A DNA stretch of 64,000 nt from Thermoanaerobaculia bacterium (GCA_030431255.1 JAUIJL010000010.1:244855-308854); one strand, 5' to 3'. Counted from the first letter of the stretch, positions 1 through 9,017 are shown. Numbers and translations: made by a program. The notes: generated by a model not told the origin, from the letters alone.

Positions 1-1116
1 CGAATCTTCGGCTGGCCCCGCGACGGACGCTCCAAAGCTGACCTCAAGGTCTTGTTGGACTTGGAAGGGGTGGATTTGCGGGTGCTCAGGGCCCGAGGTC
101 TGGTGGCCGACCGAGCGGGCACGCCGATTCTGATTCCGGAGGTGGGTCGCTTGAATCGCTATGCCGAATCCGCCGACGGCCTCAAGCTGCTCGGCGGGGT
201 CGATCTACCCGTTCTAGCTCGGCGGCAGTCCAGGGGTTTCGAGCTCTGGAGCCCCGTGGTCGTCGCGGTGGACCCTGGCGCGGAGACCCCGACGGGATTG
301 TGGGCGACCCGCACCGAAGCCCTCGGAGCCCAGCGGCTTCGCGCCTTGCTCATCCGCCCGGACGCGGCCGAAGACGAGCGCATCCAAGAAAATTGGTTTC
401 GCTTCGAAGCCCCCGAGGACGTGGAGCAACATCGTTGGGTGCAGGTGGACGGACGCCCCGCTTTGATCGTCGCCACCACCCCCGGCGACAAGCTCGGCAT
501 CTTCCAAAAGCTCAAATTGCGGGTCTTCTACACCGGCGCCGACCGCACCCGCGCGGGCCGTCGACCGACCCTTGCGGTGCAGACCGTCAGCCGCCGATGG
601 TATGCCGTGGACCCCTCCATCCACGAGGTCACGGGCGACGGCAAGGACGATCTGGTGTTGATTCAGCAGGAGGGCATGGGCGGCAACGACCTGGTCATCG
701 ACGTCTTTCCCGGCAAAGGCACGGGACGATTCGAGGATCGACGTCCCAAGCGCACCAAGCTCAAGGACCAAGGGGGCGATTGGGATTTCGGCAACGATTT
801 CAACGGGGACGGCTCTCCGGATCTGGCGGTGGTGGCCGGCGGAACCCTGCGGATTTATGCCGTCGACCCAGAGCACAAACGTAAAGTCCTGCGCAAGGAT
901 CCCTACTTCACCCTGAGCCGCGAGTCGGAACAGGGCGGCTCCGCCCAAGTCACGATCACCGTTTCCGCCGACGCCGAGGGCACCGAGGTGGATTCCTTCA
1001 GCGCCCGAGGTCGACTGAGGGTCTTCGACACCGACGGTGACGGCGACAAGGAGCTGGTGCTCATGCGCAGCGTGCGTGGTCGGGCCGTGATCCGGGTCAT
1101 TGCCCCACGGGTTTAG
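1..1116 (+). CDS. FG-GAP/VCBS-type repeat protein, N-terminus cut by window edge
   Basis: The reading frame is already open at base 1, so the true start lies to the left of the window; the TTG at 52 is only the first possible internal start. The visible 371 residues contain acidic Gly-Asp-rich loops of the FG-GAP/VCBS type: EVTGDGKDDLVLI, DFNGDGSPDLAVV and DTDGDGDKELVLM. Such loops are calcium-binding blades of beta-propellers in exported proteins. No catalytic motif is visible. The gene converges on the shikimate-kinase-like gene, with only 28 bases between the stop codons. Family assignment is good; the partner or ligand is unknown. Confidence 0.8.
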   Translation, partial: RIFGWPRDGRSKADLKVLLDLEGVDLRVLRARGLVADRAGTPILIPEVGRLNRYAESADGLKLLGGVDLPVLARRQSRGFELWSPVVVAVDPGAETPTGLWATRTEALGAQRLRALLIRPDAAEDERIQENWFRFEAPEDVEQHRWVQVDGRPALIVATTPGDKLGIFQKLKLRVFYTGADRTRAGRRPTLAVQTVSRRWYAVDPSIHEVTGDGKDDLVLIQQEGMGGNDLVIDVFPGKGTGRFEDRRPKRTKLKDQGGDWDFGNDFNGDGSPDLAVVAGGTLRIYAVDPEHKRKVLRKDPYFTLSRESEQGGSAQVTITVSADAEGTEVDSFSARGRLRVFDTDGDGDKELVLMRSVRGRAVIRVIAPRV

Positions 1117-1144
1117 GCCGGATCCAGCTCCCGGGCGGATCGGT

Positions 1145-1729
1145 TCAGTGAATGAGCGCTCGGAAAAGCTCTTGGGCGATTGCCGACGGGCTTTGACCGG
1201 TCATGGACACGCGCGTAGCCGCTTCCTCTAGGCCCGGCCGGCGGGCCTCGTAAAAGGGACGAATCTGCTCGTAGGTCTGCAGTCGGCCGCTGAATAGGGG
1301 ATGCCAGAAATCCATCTCCGCGGTCTCAATGGATCGATAATGCCAGTAGCAGCCGGCCAGATCCCGATCCAAGGCGACCAGATGGCAGAAAGACGACACT
1401 TTGGCCCGCGTGCCGGGATGGATCAAAGCGCCGTCGCCGAGGGTGATCACCCCGAACGGACGGGCCGAGATCGCACGGTATAAGTGTTTTCGTTCGAGCC
1501 CACGGTAGTGGGCCTCGCCTTCGCGCCAAATGAGATTCCAAACCGACGTCCCCACCTCATGCTCGATGAGGCGGTCGGAATCCAGCGCCGGCGTCCCGAG
1601 CAATCCAGCCAGACGGAATCCCACGGTCCGCGTCTCTTTCCCGCACAATCCGATCAAGGCAATGTGCCGATCGAGCTGTGCCACGGGGTAAGGATCGTAG
1701 TAGCCCTGGTCTGGGTTGATCTTAAACAT
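1145..1729 (-). CDS. Shikimate-kinase-like protein with degenerate P-loop
   Basis: About 194 residues. The layout follows shikimate kinase: a strand and P-loop position (HIALIGLCGKETRTVGFRLA), then the shikimate-site segment DSDRLIE, then REGEAHYRGLE, matching the family GE.YFR..E motif, then VITLGDGAL. The P-loop should read GxxGxGKST, but here the aligned residues are GLCGKETRT, so the phosphate-binding Lys and the following Ser are lost. The protein is therefore probably not an ATP-using kinase (inference). I place the start at ATG 1729, because the longer frame to 1846 would overlap the divergent NUDIX gene; no strong ribosome site is visible for either, so the start is uncertain. Confidence 0.7.
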   Translation of the reverse strand: MFKINPDQGYYDPYPVAQLDRHIALIGLCGKETRTVGFRLAGLLGTPALDSDRLIEHEVGTSVWNLIWREGEAHYRGLERKHLYRAISARPFGVITLGDGALIHPGTRAKVSSFCHLVALDRDLAGCYWHYRSIETAEMDFWHPLFSGRLQTYEQIRPFYEARRPGLEEAATRVSMTGQSPSAIAQELFRALIH

Positions 1730-1825
1730 ATTGGGTAGTACGCGGTTGGGCGACAAATGGATGAACGCATTCCAGCGAGTGAGATTTCCGACTAAGATCC
1801 AGGCTCCAACCCGAGGATTCCGAAC

Positions 1826-2284
1826 ATGACCGACGAAACCCCGCATCCTCCCCGACGGCTGATTGTCGTGCCCGTTGCAAAGGATTCCTTGAATCGGGTT
1901 CTACTGTGTCGAATGGCCCCGGACCGAGGCGTTTTTCCCGGTCGATGGGCACTGCCCGGTGGCGGCGTCGAAGACGGGGAACGGATTGAGGACGCCCTTC
2001 GGCGCGAAATCATCGAGGAGCTAGGGGTCGAGCTCGAGTCCGCCGAGCCCCTTTTCTTCAAAGATGCCGTGCTGCCCAAGACCCTAGCCGACGGCAGCGT
2101 CACGAAGCTTCAGATGGTATTCCTGATCTATGGATGCCGACTCAGCTCGCAGACCCTCGAGCTCAACGACGAGCTCGATCGCTACGATTGGGTCGCGGTC
2201 GAAGATGTCGACAACTACGGTTTGACCGATCTCACGCGCGAAACCCTGATTGAGATCGGATGGTTGAGCGCGGGCTCCGACTAA
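1826..2284 (+). CDS. NUDIX hydrolase
   Basis: 152 residues with a complete NUDIX box at about residues 46-68: GGVEDGE then seven residues then REIIEELGV, matching GX5EX7REUXEEXGU. This box binds the metal and cleaves a nucleoside diphosphate linked to another group; the substrate cannot be read from the sequence. The length is normal for a single-domain NUDIX enzyme such as an ADP-ribose or 8-oxo-dGTP hydrolase. The ATG is preceded by GAGG at 9-nt spacing. It is transcribed away from the shikimate-kinase-like gene and converges on the Ycf46-like ATPase. Confidence 0.9.
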   Translation: MTDETPHPPRRLIVVPVAKDSLNRVLLCRMAPDRGVFPGRWALPGGGVEDGERIEDALRREIIEELGVELESAEPLFFKDAVLPKTLADGSVTKLQMVFLIYGCRLSSQTLELNDELDRYDWVAVEDVDNYGLTDLTRETLIEIGWLSAGSD

Positions 2285-2303
2285 GATCGATCGCCCAAAA
2301 CGC

Positions 2304-3767
2304 CTAGCCCGAAGCGCGGGTCGCTCGACGGACCGCCCAAGCGCGAATCTTTTTGATTTGCTCCGCCATGGTCTTCGACAGGGGCACCATCGACGAGGTG
2401 TTGATGGCGATATCGTCCATGTTGAGCACCCGCCCCTCGCTGTAGGCGTCGACCCGGGCGGCGATCACGGCCTGCTCGATCTCCGCTCCGTTCCAACCTT
2501 CGGTGGAGATGCTGAGGAAGTTGAAGTCGAAATTCTTTGGATCCACACCATTGCGCTTCAGGTGGATTCTGAAGATTTCCTGCCGTTCGTCGGGCTCCGG
2601 TAGATCGACGAAATAGATCTGATCGAATCGGCCCTTGCGCAGGATTTCAGCCGGCAGCGCCTCGATGCGGTTGGCGGTGGCGGCGACGAAAATCAGCGGC
2701 GGCTTCTCCTGCATCCAAGTGAGGAACGTGGAAAAGATCTGCGAGTTGATCTGGCCCGGAGCCTCGTCCATGCCCAGACTGTTCTCGATCTCGTCGATCC
2801 ACAAAATCGCCGGTGCCAACGATTCGATGGTCCGCAGGGTGGTCTGGAACGTCGCTTCCGGGGAGCCGAAGGTTCCGGAGAACACCATGCTCATATCCAG
2901 CCGGAAGAGGGGCACCTTCCACAACGCGGACACAGCTTTCACTGCGAAGCTTTTACCACAGCCGCTGATGCCCATCACCAACATGCCCTTGGGCACCGGA
3001 ATGCCGTCCTCGAGCGCCTTGTGGGAGAAGAGCTCGCGACGACGGATCAACCAATCTTTCAGATTGTTGAGCCCCCCCATATCCTCGATCGAGGTAGTGG
3101 GTGGCACAAATTCGAGCACACCGGACTTCTTGACGATGTTCGCCTTCTCGACGAAGACCTCGTCCAAAATCTCCTTGGGTGAGGCGTCGGGAGCTCGGAA
3201 AATACGTTCCAAGGAATGACGGGCTTCGTTCAGCGTCAAGCCCTTAAAGGCCACGGGCAGCTCTTCCAACAGCCGCGGGTCGAGCTGTGGAGAACCGTAG
3301 GCACGCCCCACCGCCGGAATCAACCGGCTGAACTCCTGCTCTCCCGGGGGTGGCATCTCAATCAGAAAGATCTCTTTGGTCAAGATCCGGGGGATGTCCA
3401 CCAAGGGCGCCATGACGAAAAGATATTTGTCGGTGCGCTGAAGCGCTTGGTAGGCATCACGCAGCGCCCGAAGCACCACGGGATCGTCCATGAAGGCCCT
3501 GAAGTCCTTGAGAACGAAGAAACCCCTTTCCGTCCAGTTGATCACCGCATTGACGGCATCCACCGGATTCACCAAACCCTGGTCTTCGATCGCGCCCGTA
3601 AACCCGCCGGTACAGCTCCAAACCGCCAGCGATGTGTCGTTCTTGAATACCTTGGCGGCAAAGCTGTCGAGCAGCTGAATCGCCCGACCTTCTTCCCAGG
3701 TCTGGAAGTACACCAAGGGAACCTTTCCCAACACCACACGGCGGATATCTTGCGCGACTGACGACAT
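2304..3767 (-). CDS. AAA family ATPase, Ycf46-like
   Basis: 487 residues. The N-terminal half (about 1-220) is a degenerate NTPase-like region. The C-terminal half is a full AAA module: Walker A GISGCGKS at about 264, Walker B AILWIDEIE at about 321, an asparagine sensor in AATANR, and the arginine-finger region LRKGRFDQIYFVDLPEPDER at about 382. This two-part build and length match the Ycf46/YCF46 AAA ATPases of cyanobacteria, plastids and other bacteria, whose biochemical role is still poorly defined. GGAG stands 7 nt before the ATG. It is likely monocistronic: the cytochrome gene ends 191 bases upstream, on the same strand. Confidence 0.88.
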   Translation of the reverse strand: MSSVAQDIRRVVLGKVPLVYFQTWEEGRAIQLLDSFAAKVFKNDTSLAVWSCTGGFTGAIEDQGLVNPVDAVNAVINWTERGFFVLKDFRAFMDDPVVLRALRDAYQALQRTDKYLFVMAPLVDIPRILTKEIFLIEMPPPGEQEFSRLIPAVGRAYGSPQLDPRLLEELPVAFKGLTLNEARHSLERIFRAPDASPKEILDEVFVEKANIVKKSGVLEFVPPTTSIEDMGGLNNLKDWLIRRRELFSHKALEDGIPVPKGMLVMGISGCGKSFAVKAVSALWKVPLFRLDMSMVFSGTFGSPEATFQTTLRTIESLAPAILWIDEIENSLGMDEAPGQINSQIFSTFLTWMQEKPPLIFVAATANRIEALPAEILRKGRFDQIYFVDLPEPDERQEIFRIHLKRNGVDPKNFDFNFLSISTEGWNGAEIEQAVIAARVDAYSEGRVLNMDDIAINTSSMVPLSKTMAEQIKKIRAWAVRRATRASG

Positions 3768-3958
3768 ATAAAGTCTCCGATTCTCTGCTCAGGTCCGTCG
3801 GCTGCCATCCGAGAGCTCAGGGTCGATCGTCTGGGACCGGGCCTTGGACCGCTCTAAACCCCTTCGCAGGAGCAACATCCATGGGTTCACCGCCGGCAGT
3901 CTACAGCCTCCATTGGCGGCCGTAAACCTCGCCCCGGATCGGACCGGCCCGCCCATCC

Positions 3959-5974
3959 CTATCCGCTGGAATCCTGAGACAGGCTCGCCAGCAGCGACTG
4001 GATTTGCTCGGGTCTGCTCACATTCTGCGCCCCATGCCGCAGCAGAACGTCCGCTTCTCCACCGCGGTCGGTCTCGAGCAACAATCGGCCCAGATGCAAG
4101 TACGCATGCTCCAAAGTCGGATCCACGGAGAGGGCCCGTCGATAGGCCCCCTCGGCTTCCTCCGGTTTGCGGTCCAGCTCCAGGGCTTGCCCCAAGTAGC
4201 TCCAGCCCACCGCCAGATTGGGTCGCAGCTCCACAGCCCTGCGCAGTGAGGACACTGCCAGTCGGGGCTCGTCCGGCCGATGCTTGACCAACAAATTGCC
4301 CAGGTTGTAGTGCAGCTCGGCCCGTTCCGGTGCCTTCTCGATGGCCCACTCCATGAGCAATTGGGCTTGCTCGAATCGGTCGAGCTGCGCCAAGGCCAAC
4401 GCCCACCATTCGAGGATCAACGGATCCTCAAAACGGGCGTAGAGCTCCGACGCCGTGACGCTCGCTTGTTGAAAGCGTAGGGTGTGCAGCTGGGTCCGCA
4501 AGACCGATAAATAGGGTGCCGGATCTTCGATCGACAGCTGTGCGAGCTGCTTTTCGAGGTGGTCCAGGGCATCGGCACCGCCCCCCGCCTTGATCACCGC
4601 CACCGCCCGATAGGCCTCACCCAAAGCGCCCTGGGGAGCCTCCTCCGGTCGGTGAAATTTGAGATCCACGAGCACGGATTGGCTCTCTTCCAACGGATCG
4701 AGACGGCTCGGATCCGGTGGACCTTTTTGGATCTTGTGATCGGTCATGGCCACGTGCACCACGTCACGGGTTCGACGTCGCGGCATATGACACGACACAC
4801 AATCGAGCGCTTCGAGATCGACGATGCCCCGCTCGTCGGCGTGCCGGGTCGCGCTCAAGGCCGTGCCCTCGTGGCAGCCCAGGCAAGCGTTGCGGTAATG
4901 GGCGGGTCGCAGTTCCACGGGCACTTTGCGGTGGGGATCGTGGCAGCTCAAACAGGACAGCTCACCGGCGCTCTGCACGAAGCACTCGCTCTGCTCCATG
5001 CGGTAGGGGTGGTGGTTGATTTCGAATCGGTCGTCGGCCTCCAGATTCTGCGCCACCACGTCCATCAGCACCATGTAGTCCGAGAGGGCCTCGCCCGGCC
5101 GAAAGGAATAATCGGCGCGCTCGAATCGGCGCACACCCATCAGCTCCACCGTGGGTTGGAGATGGCAGCCGTAGCACACGTCGTTACGTCGCTCCGGGCT
5201 CACCTCGTTCAGGCTGACGATCGAATCCTGCAATTTCCGCTCGTCGAGCTCGCCGGCAAAGGCCATGGCCACATGTTTGGCCCCCGGCCCGTGGCAGCGC
5301 TGACAACCCGTGCCGTGGGGCAGCTGCTCAGGAAATCGGTGGGGACGGCCGGCCGTGTCGCTGCCGGCGGGAACGTCGGGATAGGCGTTGTGGCAGAACA
5401 TGCACTCCCGCTGCACTCGCCGATACACGCCGTTGTGCTCGGGGTTGTCGAACCCGGGAGCCATGCCCCAGCCCTGGCCTTGGGAGTACCAAGCCAGGGG
5501 AAGCTGATAGAGCTCGCCGTCGGGTGTGCGGTAGAGATACACCCTGGAGGTATGCCCCGAGCCGACCACCCAATCGACCTCGGTGGTGAAGGCATTCACC
5601 TTCTGCCCTTGGCCGTCCACCTGCCAACGCTCGAAGGTCAAACCGCCTTCATTAGACCGCCGCATGCGATAAAAACGCCGGGAGTCGTCGTGGTAATACG
5701 GCTCGTCGGTGAAGGTCTCCACCACCACGGCCGATTCCGGCGGAGCGAAAGAGCGGGCCATGCCCACTTCTCGGTAAGACTCGGCGATCTCCCGATGGCA
5801 GATCTCGCAGGAGGCATCTTCCACATAACCGGGAGCAGCTCCGCCGGTAACGGCGTAGCCGAAAGTGGAAAAGGTGCTCGGCAGGGGCTCTTCGGAGGTC
5901 GGCTCGGAGGCCATGAGCCAACCCGCAGCAATCGTCAACACCAATAAAACCGATATCGAATCTCTGAGCTTCAT
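3959..5974 (-). CDS. Periplasmic seven-heme cytochrome c with C-terminal TPRs
   Basis: 671 residues from the ATG at 5974. A signal peptide is visible (MKLRDSISVLLVLTIAAGW). Seven CxxCH heme sites occur at about residues 56, 191, 224, 267, 341, 364 and 392; the last is followed by MP, as in the cytochrome c554/NrfA-like multiheme proteins. Extra histidines (HNA, HLQ, HMP) can act as distal ligands. After about residue 450 come TPR-type helices, including repeated AYRRALSVDP-like units. The combination suggests a periplasmic electron-transfer protein that docks on a partner (inference). A TTG 12 bases upstream is less likely because its GAGG is only 2 nt away. Confidence 0.88.
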   Translation of the reverse strand: MKLRDSISVLLVLTIAAGWLMASEPTSEEPLPSTFSTFGYAVTGGAAPGYVEDASCEICHREIAESYREVGMARSFAPPESAVVVETFTDEPYYHDDSRRFYRMRRSNEGGLTFERWQVDGQGQKVNAFTTEVDWVVGSGHTSRVYLYRTPDGELYQLPLAWYSQGQGWGMAPGFDNPEHNGVYRRVQRECMFCHNAYPDVPAGSDTAGRPHRFPEQLPHGTGCQRCHGPGAKHVAMAFAGELDERKLQDSIVSLNEVSPERRNDVCYGCHLQPTVELMGVRRFERADYSFRPGEALSDYMVLMDVVAQNLEADDRFEINHHPYRMEQSECFVQSAGELSCLSCHDPHRKVPVELRPAHYRNACLGCHEGTALSATRHADERGIVDLEALDCVSCHMPRRRTRDVVHVAMTDHKIQKGPPDPSRLDPLEESQSVLVDLKFHRPEEAPQGALGEAYRAVAVIKAGGGADALDHLEKQLAQLSIEDPAPYLSVLRTQLHTLRFQQASVTASELYARFEDPLILEWWALALAQLDRFEQAQLLMEWAIEKAPERAELHYNLGNLLVKHRPDEPRLAVSSLRRAVELRPNLAVGWSYLGQALELDRKPEEAEGAYRRALSVDPTLEHAYLHLGRLLLETDRGGEADVLLRHGAQNVSRPEQIQSLLASLSQDSSG

Positions 5975-6022
5975 GGATCCCCGCAAGTCCTCGAGCGAAA
6001 GCGATTCGTCATTTTAACGCGA

Positions 6023-6514
6023 TCAGCCCACCTCTCCGGTCAGGAGCCGACGCATCACCCGCACCTCGACTCCGTGGTAAGTCACCACCTCCAGGGGCCG
6101 CCAGCCCAGCCGAGCATAGAGCCCGCCGTCCAATCGCTCGGTTTGCAGGAAGATCTCCTGGACCCCGAGCCGGGTCGCGATCTCCACCAATCGCGAGATC
6201 ATCTGCTCCGCCACGTCCTTGCCGCGCATGGACGGCAGCACATAGACCGCTCCCAACCAGATCTCACGATCGGGAAAAATATCCATCTCGCGGAACTTGA
6301 GCTGCGCCGCCCCCACCACCTCACCGTCGACTTTGGCCACCACGATCAACGGCACGCGATCCCGATGGAGAAATCCCCGCAGCTTCTCCGCTTCCTTCTC
6401 CACCGAGTTTCCTTCTACCTCGTGACCCCATTGTCCGAAATACCAGCGGGCCAGAGTAGGAATCGCCTCTGGGCTGTCTGCGAGCAGCTCTAGGTTTAGG
6501 TTGTTCTTCAGCAC
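6023..6514 (-). CDS. GNAT-family N-acetyltransferase
   Basis: 163 residues with a GNAT fold: the central strand EVVGAAQLKFREMD, the acetyl-CoA strand IWLGAVYVLPSMRGKDVAEQMISRLVEIA, where RGKDVA fits the Q/RxxGxG/A pyrophosphate loop, and the late strand IFLQTERLDGGLYARLGWRPLE typical of the family. The acceptor substrate is unknown. The start is GTG at 6514, with AAGGA 5 nt upstream. It lies 48 bases downstream of nothing on its own strand and upstream of the cytochrome gene (same strand, 48 bases), so the two could be co-transcribed. Confidence 0.88.
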   Translation of the reverse strand: MLKNNLNLELLADSPEAIPTLARWYFGQWGHEVEGNSVEKEAEKLRGFLHRDRVPLIVVAKVDGEVVGAAQLKFREMDIFPDREIWLGAVYVLPSMRGKDVAEQMISRLVEIATRLGVQEIFLQTERLDGGLYARLGWRPLEVVTYHGVEVRVMRRLLTGEVG

Positions 6515-6539
6515 TGGTTCCTTCTACTCGGGGGTAATC

Positions 6540-6601
6540 GCGTCTTCCGCTGGGCGAGAAATACTACCTGACCCGGGGAGATTCCTGGACCGACTGGACC
6601 G
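6540..6601 (-). pseudogene. Short relic matching the C-terminus of the 22.2-kb HExxH gene
   Basis: This 62-bp stretch aligns with 22240-22302, roughly five-sixths identical by hand with one single-base gap. In 22240-22302 the sequence encodes the last 20 residues or so of the HExxH protein (minus strand). Here the gap breaks the reading frame and no start or upstream homologous region is present, so it reads as a gene relic or a dispersed short repeat. It lies just upstream of the GNAT gene and before the CARDB gene. Confidence 0.45.
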
Positions 6602-6785
6602 ACAACGCGGTGACTTCAATCGAAAGAGATCGTGACCGCGGCTGTGACTTTCGGCACCTGACGCCGTGACCAACGGGGTGAGACGGTCTCTAGGCGCCCG
6701 CGGTGGGCGCATGCTCTGCGGAGCCGAGACCTTCCACCACGGCCCGGTCACGCTCGATCGGGCCTTTTCCGAGAGTCCTACGACC

Positions 6786-8576
6786 ATGAAACTAAAAAAG
6801 TCTGAAACGGCCGGCCGGCTGGCCGGCTCCGAACACCGTCTTGCTGCCCCCTTCTCGATCCGAACCGCCGGCGGGATGCCGGCGACGACGGCGACACGCC
6901 TCGGCGCCTGGTGCCTGGTGCTCGCCCTCTTCGCCGGCGCCCTGGTCAGCGCCCCCGCCAACGCCGAGTCGCTGACGCTCGAAGAGAAAAACTGCTACGT
7001 CATCGAGGTCGATCCGCCGGCGGCGGAAGTCTCCGTCTGGGAAACCGTGAATTATCGCTTCAGCCTGCGGACCGCAGCGGGATGCCCGACGGGGGCGATG
7101 GCGTCCTGGTCGTACCGGGCGGTGACCCCGCATCTGTCGATCGTCGCCAACCCCTTCGCTGAGATCGACGCCGCGGTGACGCCCCAAGACGGCGCCCGCG
7201 TCGACTCGTCGTTCTATGTCGACGCCGAGATCTACGATTCGCTGTCCGGCGAGCTGCTCGGGCAGCGCTCTCGCCTCGTGCGCCTCACCGTGGTGGGCGG
7301 CGTCAGTCTGCCGGACCTACGCCTCGTCTCTTTCCGGCCGGCGCCGACGATCGTCGCGGATCGTCCCTTCGAGGTCACCGCCACCGTGCGCAACCTCGGG
7401 GACGAGCCGGCCCCGAGTGGGTTTTCGAGCCGCTTCGTCGTCGACGGTGAGATCTTCGAGATCCGAGAGTGCCCGCCCCTGGCTCGGTTCGAGACGTGCG
7501 TGATCACCTTTCCGGGATGGATCGACGCCCCCGGTTCCTATCCCTACACCCTGTGCCTCGACAGCCGAGACGAGGTCGAGGAGCTGCAGGAGGCCGACAA
7601 CTGCCACGGCGGCAGCCTCGAGGTGATCGCCGCGGAGGAGCCGAACCTCTCTCTCGAGGCGATCTCCGTCTCGCCTTGGCGGACGGCCGTCGGCCAGCCG
7701 ACCCAGGTGACCGTCGTGGTGCGGAACGTCGGCGGCCTCCACAGTCACGATTCCACCGTAACCCTTGAGCTGCCCGACGGCCCGCGGACCCAGTCGTGCC
7801 CGGTGCTCGCCCCGGGCTTCACCTGCTCCCGCACCTTTGGCTGGACGCCGACGCTCGAGGGCACGGTGACGCTCGTCGCCTCTGTTCTGCACCACGCGTC
7901 GGAGGTCGAGACCGGCGACAATCGGCGGACCCGCGGAGTCCAGGTCACCGAGGCGACGGCGCTGCCGGACTACGTCGTGACGGTCGGCGACCTCACGCTG
8001 TCCCCGGCCGCGCCGCGGGCCGGTGAGCCGTTCACGGTCACGGCGAGGATGCGGAACCTCGGCGCGGACATCGTTTCGAACGAGCCGGGTATCGCCCTCG
8101 GCCTGACGGGACCGGGGCTGCCCCTGACCGACTATCCATGTCCCGGCACCATGTTGCAGGGCGATATCTGCGAGCATTCGGTCACGCTGACGGTGGCGAG
8201 CCCAGGTGCCTACACCCTCGTCGCCATCGGCGACGTCAACCAAGAGATTCCAGAGCCGGACGAGAACAACAACTCCAGGGCTCTGCACTTTACCGTCGAC
8301 GGTCCCCAGGGCGGTCTTACCTGCCAGGGGCTTTGGACCCTCACCGGCACCGCCGGCACGGCCTTTTCGACCACCGCTCCCGGCAGCGTGACCGACGACT
8401 GCGACGTCCGCTTCGGACAGAACAGCCCGTGGGGTGGCTGCTACCGAACTCGCGGCGACGGGGGGCTCGAGGCGGTCTGGCACAAGCCCTTCGGCGCCCC
8501 GTGCCCGACCTCGGTCACGGTCACGGATCCTTTCCCGCCCCACGAAATCTGGAGCTTCACCGTCAGCATCGAGTAG
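6786..8576 (+). CDS. Secreted CARDB-domain protein
   Basis: About 596 residues from ATG 6786. A hydrophobic signal segment (GAWCLVLALFAGALVSAPANA) ends near residue 60; a second ATG at 6876 would give a conventional 30-residue signal peptide, so the start is unsettled between the two. GAGAG stands about 10 nt before the first. Three or more CARDB-type beta-sandwich repeats follow: the recurrent pattern is TAxxRNLG/VRNVGG, then C-rich strands, then EVEELQEADNC / VETGDNRR / EIPEPDENNN, the loop that ends each CARDB unit. The C-terminus is a distinct Cys-bearing domain of about 90 residues. CARDB units act as adhesion or scaffold modules; no enzyme motif is seen. Confidence 0.82.
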   Translation: MKLKKSETAGRLAGSEHRLAAPFSIRTAGGMPATTATRLGAWCLVLALFAGALVSAPANAESLTLEEKNCYVIEVDPPAAEVSVWETVNYRFSLRTAAGCPTGAMASWSYRAVTPHLSIVANPFAEIDAAVTPQDGARVDSSFYVDAEIYDSLSGELLGQRSRLVRLTVVGGVSLPDLRLVSFRPAPTIVADRPFEVTATVRNLGDEPAPSGFSSRFVVDGEIFEIRECPPLARFETCVITFPGWIDAPGSYPYTLCLDSRDEVEELQEADNCHGGSLEVIAAEEPNLSLEAISVSPWRTAVGQPTQVTVVVRNVGGLHSHDSTVTLELPDGPRTQSCPVLAPGFTCSRTFGWTPTLEGTVTLVASVLHHASEVETGDNRRTRGVQVTEATALPDYVVTVGDLTLSPAAPRAGEPFTVTARMRNLGADIVSNEPGIALGLTGPGLPLTDYPCPGTMLQGDICEHSVTLTVASPGAYTLVAIGDVNQEIPEPDENNNSRALHFTVDGPQGGLTCQGLWTLTGTAGTAFSTTAPGSVTDDCDVRFGQNSPWGGCYRTRGDGGLEAVWHKPFGAPCPTSVTVTDPFPPHEIWSFTVSIE

Positions 8577-8586
8577 CGGGCCAAAA

Positions 8587-8616
8587 GGCGTCGGCGCGAT
8601 GTGTCGTGCCGACGCC
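8587..8616. terminator. Perfect 9-bp hairpin after the CARDB gene
   Basis: GGCGTCGGC and GCCGACGCC pair perfectly around a 12-nt loop, starting 10 bases after the CARDB stop. The plus strand lacks a T run after the stem, but the minus strand has TTTT right after it, so it may serve both directions between the converging CARDB and RHS/immunity transcripts. Confidence 0.5.
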
Positions 8617-8692
8617 CTCCATCCATCCGCACCTGATCCGCCTCGCCCGCGAGCTCCACTTGCCGCTGGTGTGCGACAACGCCAGTCAGACA

Positions 8693-8718
8693 CGAGAAAG
8701 GCCGGCTCGAAGCCGGCC
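8693..8718 (-). terminator. Rho-independent terminator of the RHS-immunity operon
   Basis: On the minus strand GGCCGGCT and AGCCGGCC form an 8-bp GC-rich stem with a 3-nt loop, followed by TTTCTCG. It sits about 30 bases beyond the stop codon of the small gene at 8748-9011. Confidence 0.65.
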
Positions 8719-8747
8719 TGAATGAAAAGCGTCCCTGGAAACCGGCG

Positions 8748-9011
8748 TTACTCGGTGGTCAAGTCTCTCACCGACAACAACTCTTCTGCGTCTTCCAGCA
8801 CCTTGACTACCGCTGCCTTCTGTTTCTCAGCTGGAAGCGTGAAGAGGACAAGCTCAAGATCGTTCATGATCTTCCTTACCCGCTTCTGGTCCTGCTCTAC
8901 ACGGCTGGCTTGCCAAAGGAGAGGTTCGAGATTCAACGGCAATTCTTCTACCGAAATCTCGCCACTCTGGAAGTGATTTTTCAACAAAAAGAATTTTTCG
9001 AGAATAGTCAT
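8748..9011 (-). CDS. Small acidic protein, candidate immunity protein of the RHS toxin
   Basis: 87 residues, rich in Glu and Leu, predicted all-helical (for example KFFLLKNHFQSGEISVEELP and KVLEDAEELLSVRD). I do not recognise the family. Its start is 6 bases after the stop of the RHS gene, on the same strand, and a terminator follows it, so the two form an RHS-plus-downstream-gene unit. Known RHS and polymorphic toxins are nearly always followed by the gene for a small cognate immunity protein; assigning that role here is inference from position and size. By eye the gene is less GC-rich than the RHS core. Confidence 0.7.
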   Translation of the reverse strand: MTILEKFFLLKNHFQSGEISVEELPLNLEPLLWQASRVEQDQKRVRKIMNDLELVLFTLPAEKQKAAVVKVLEDAEELLSVRDLTTE

Positions 9012-9017
9012 ACCAGC

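Noticed and set aside
4559..5947. Long plus-strand open frame opposite the cytochrome gene
   Set aside because: Its translation is rich in Gly/His/Val without motifs and exactly mirrors the codon bias of the minus-strand gene that holds seven CxxCH sites.
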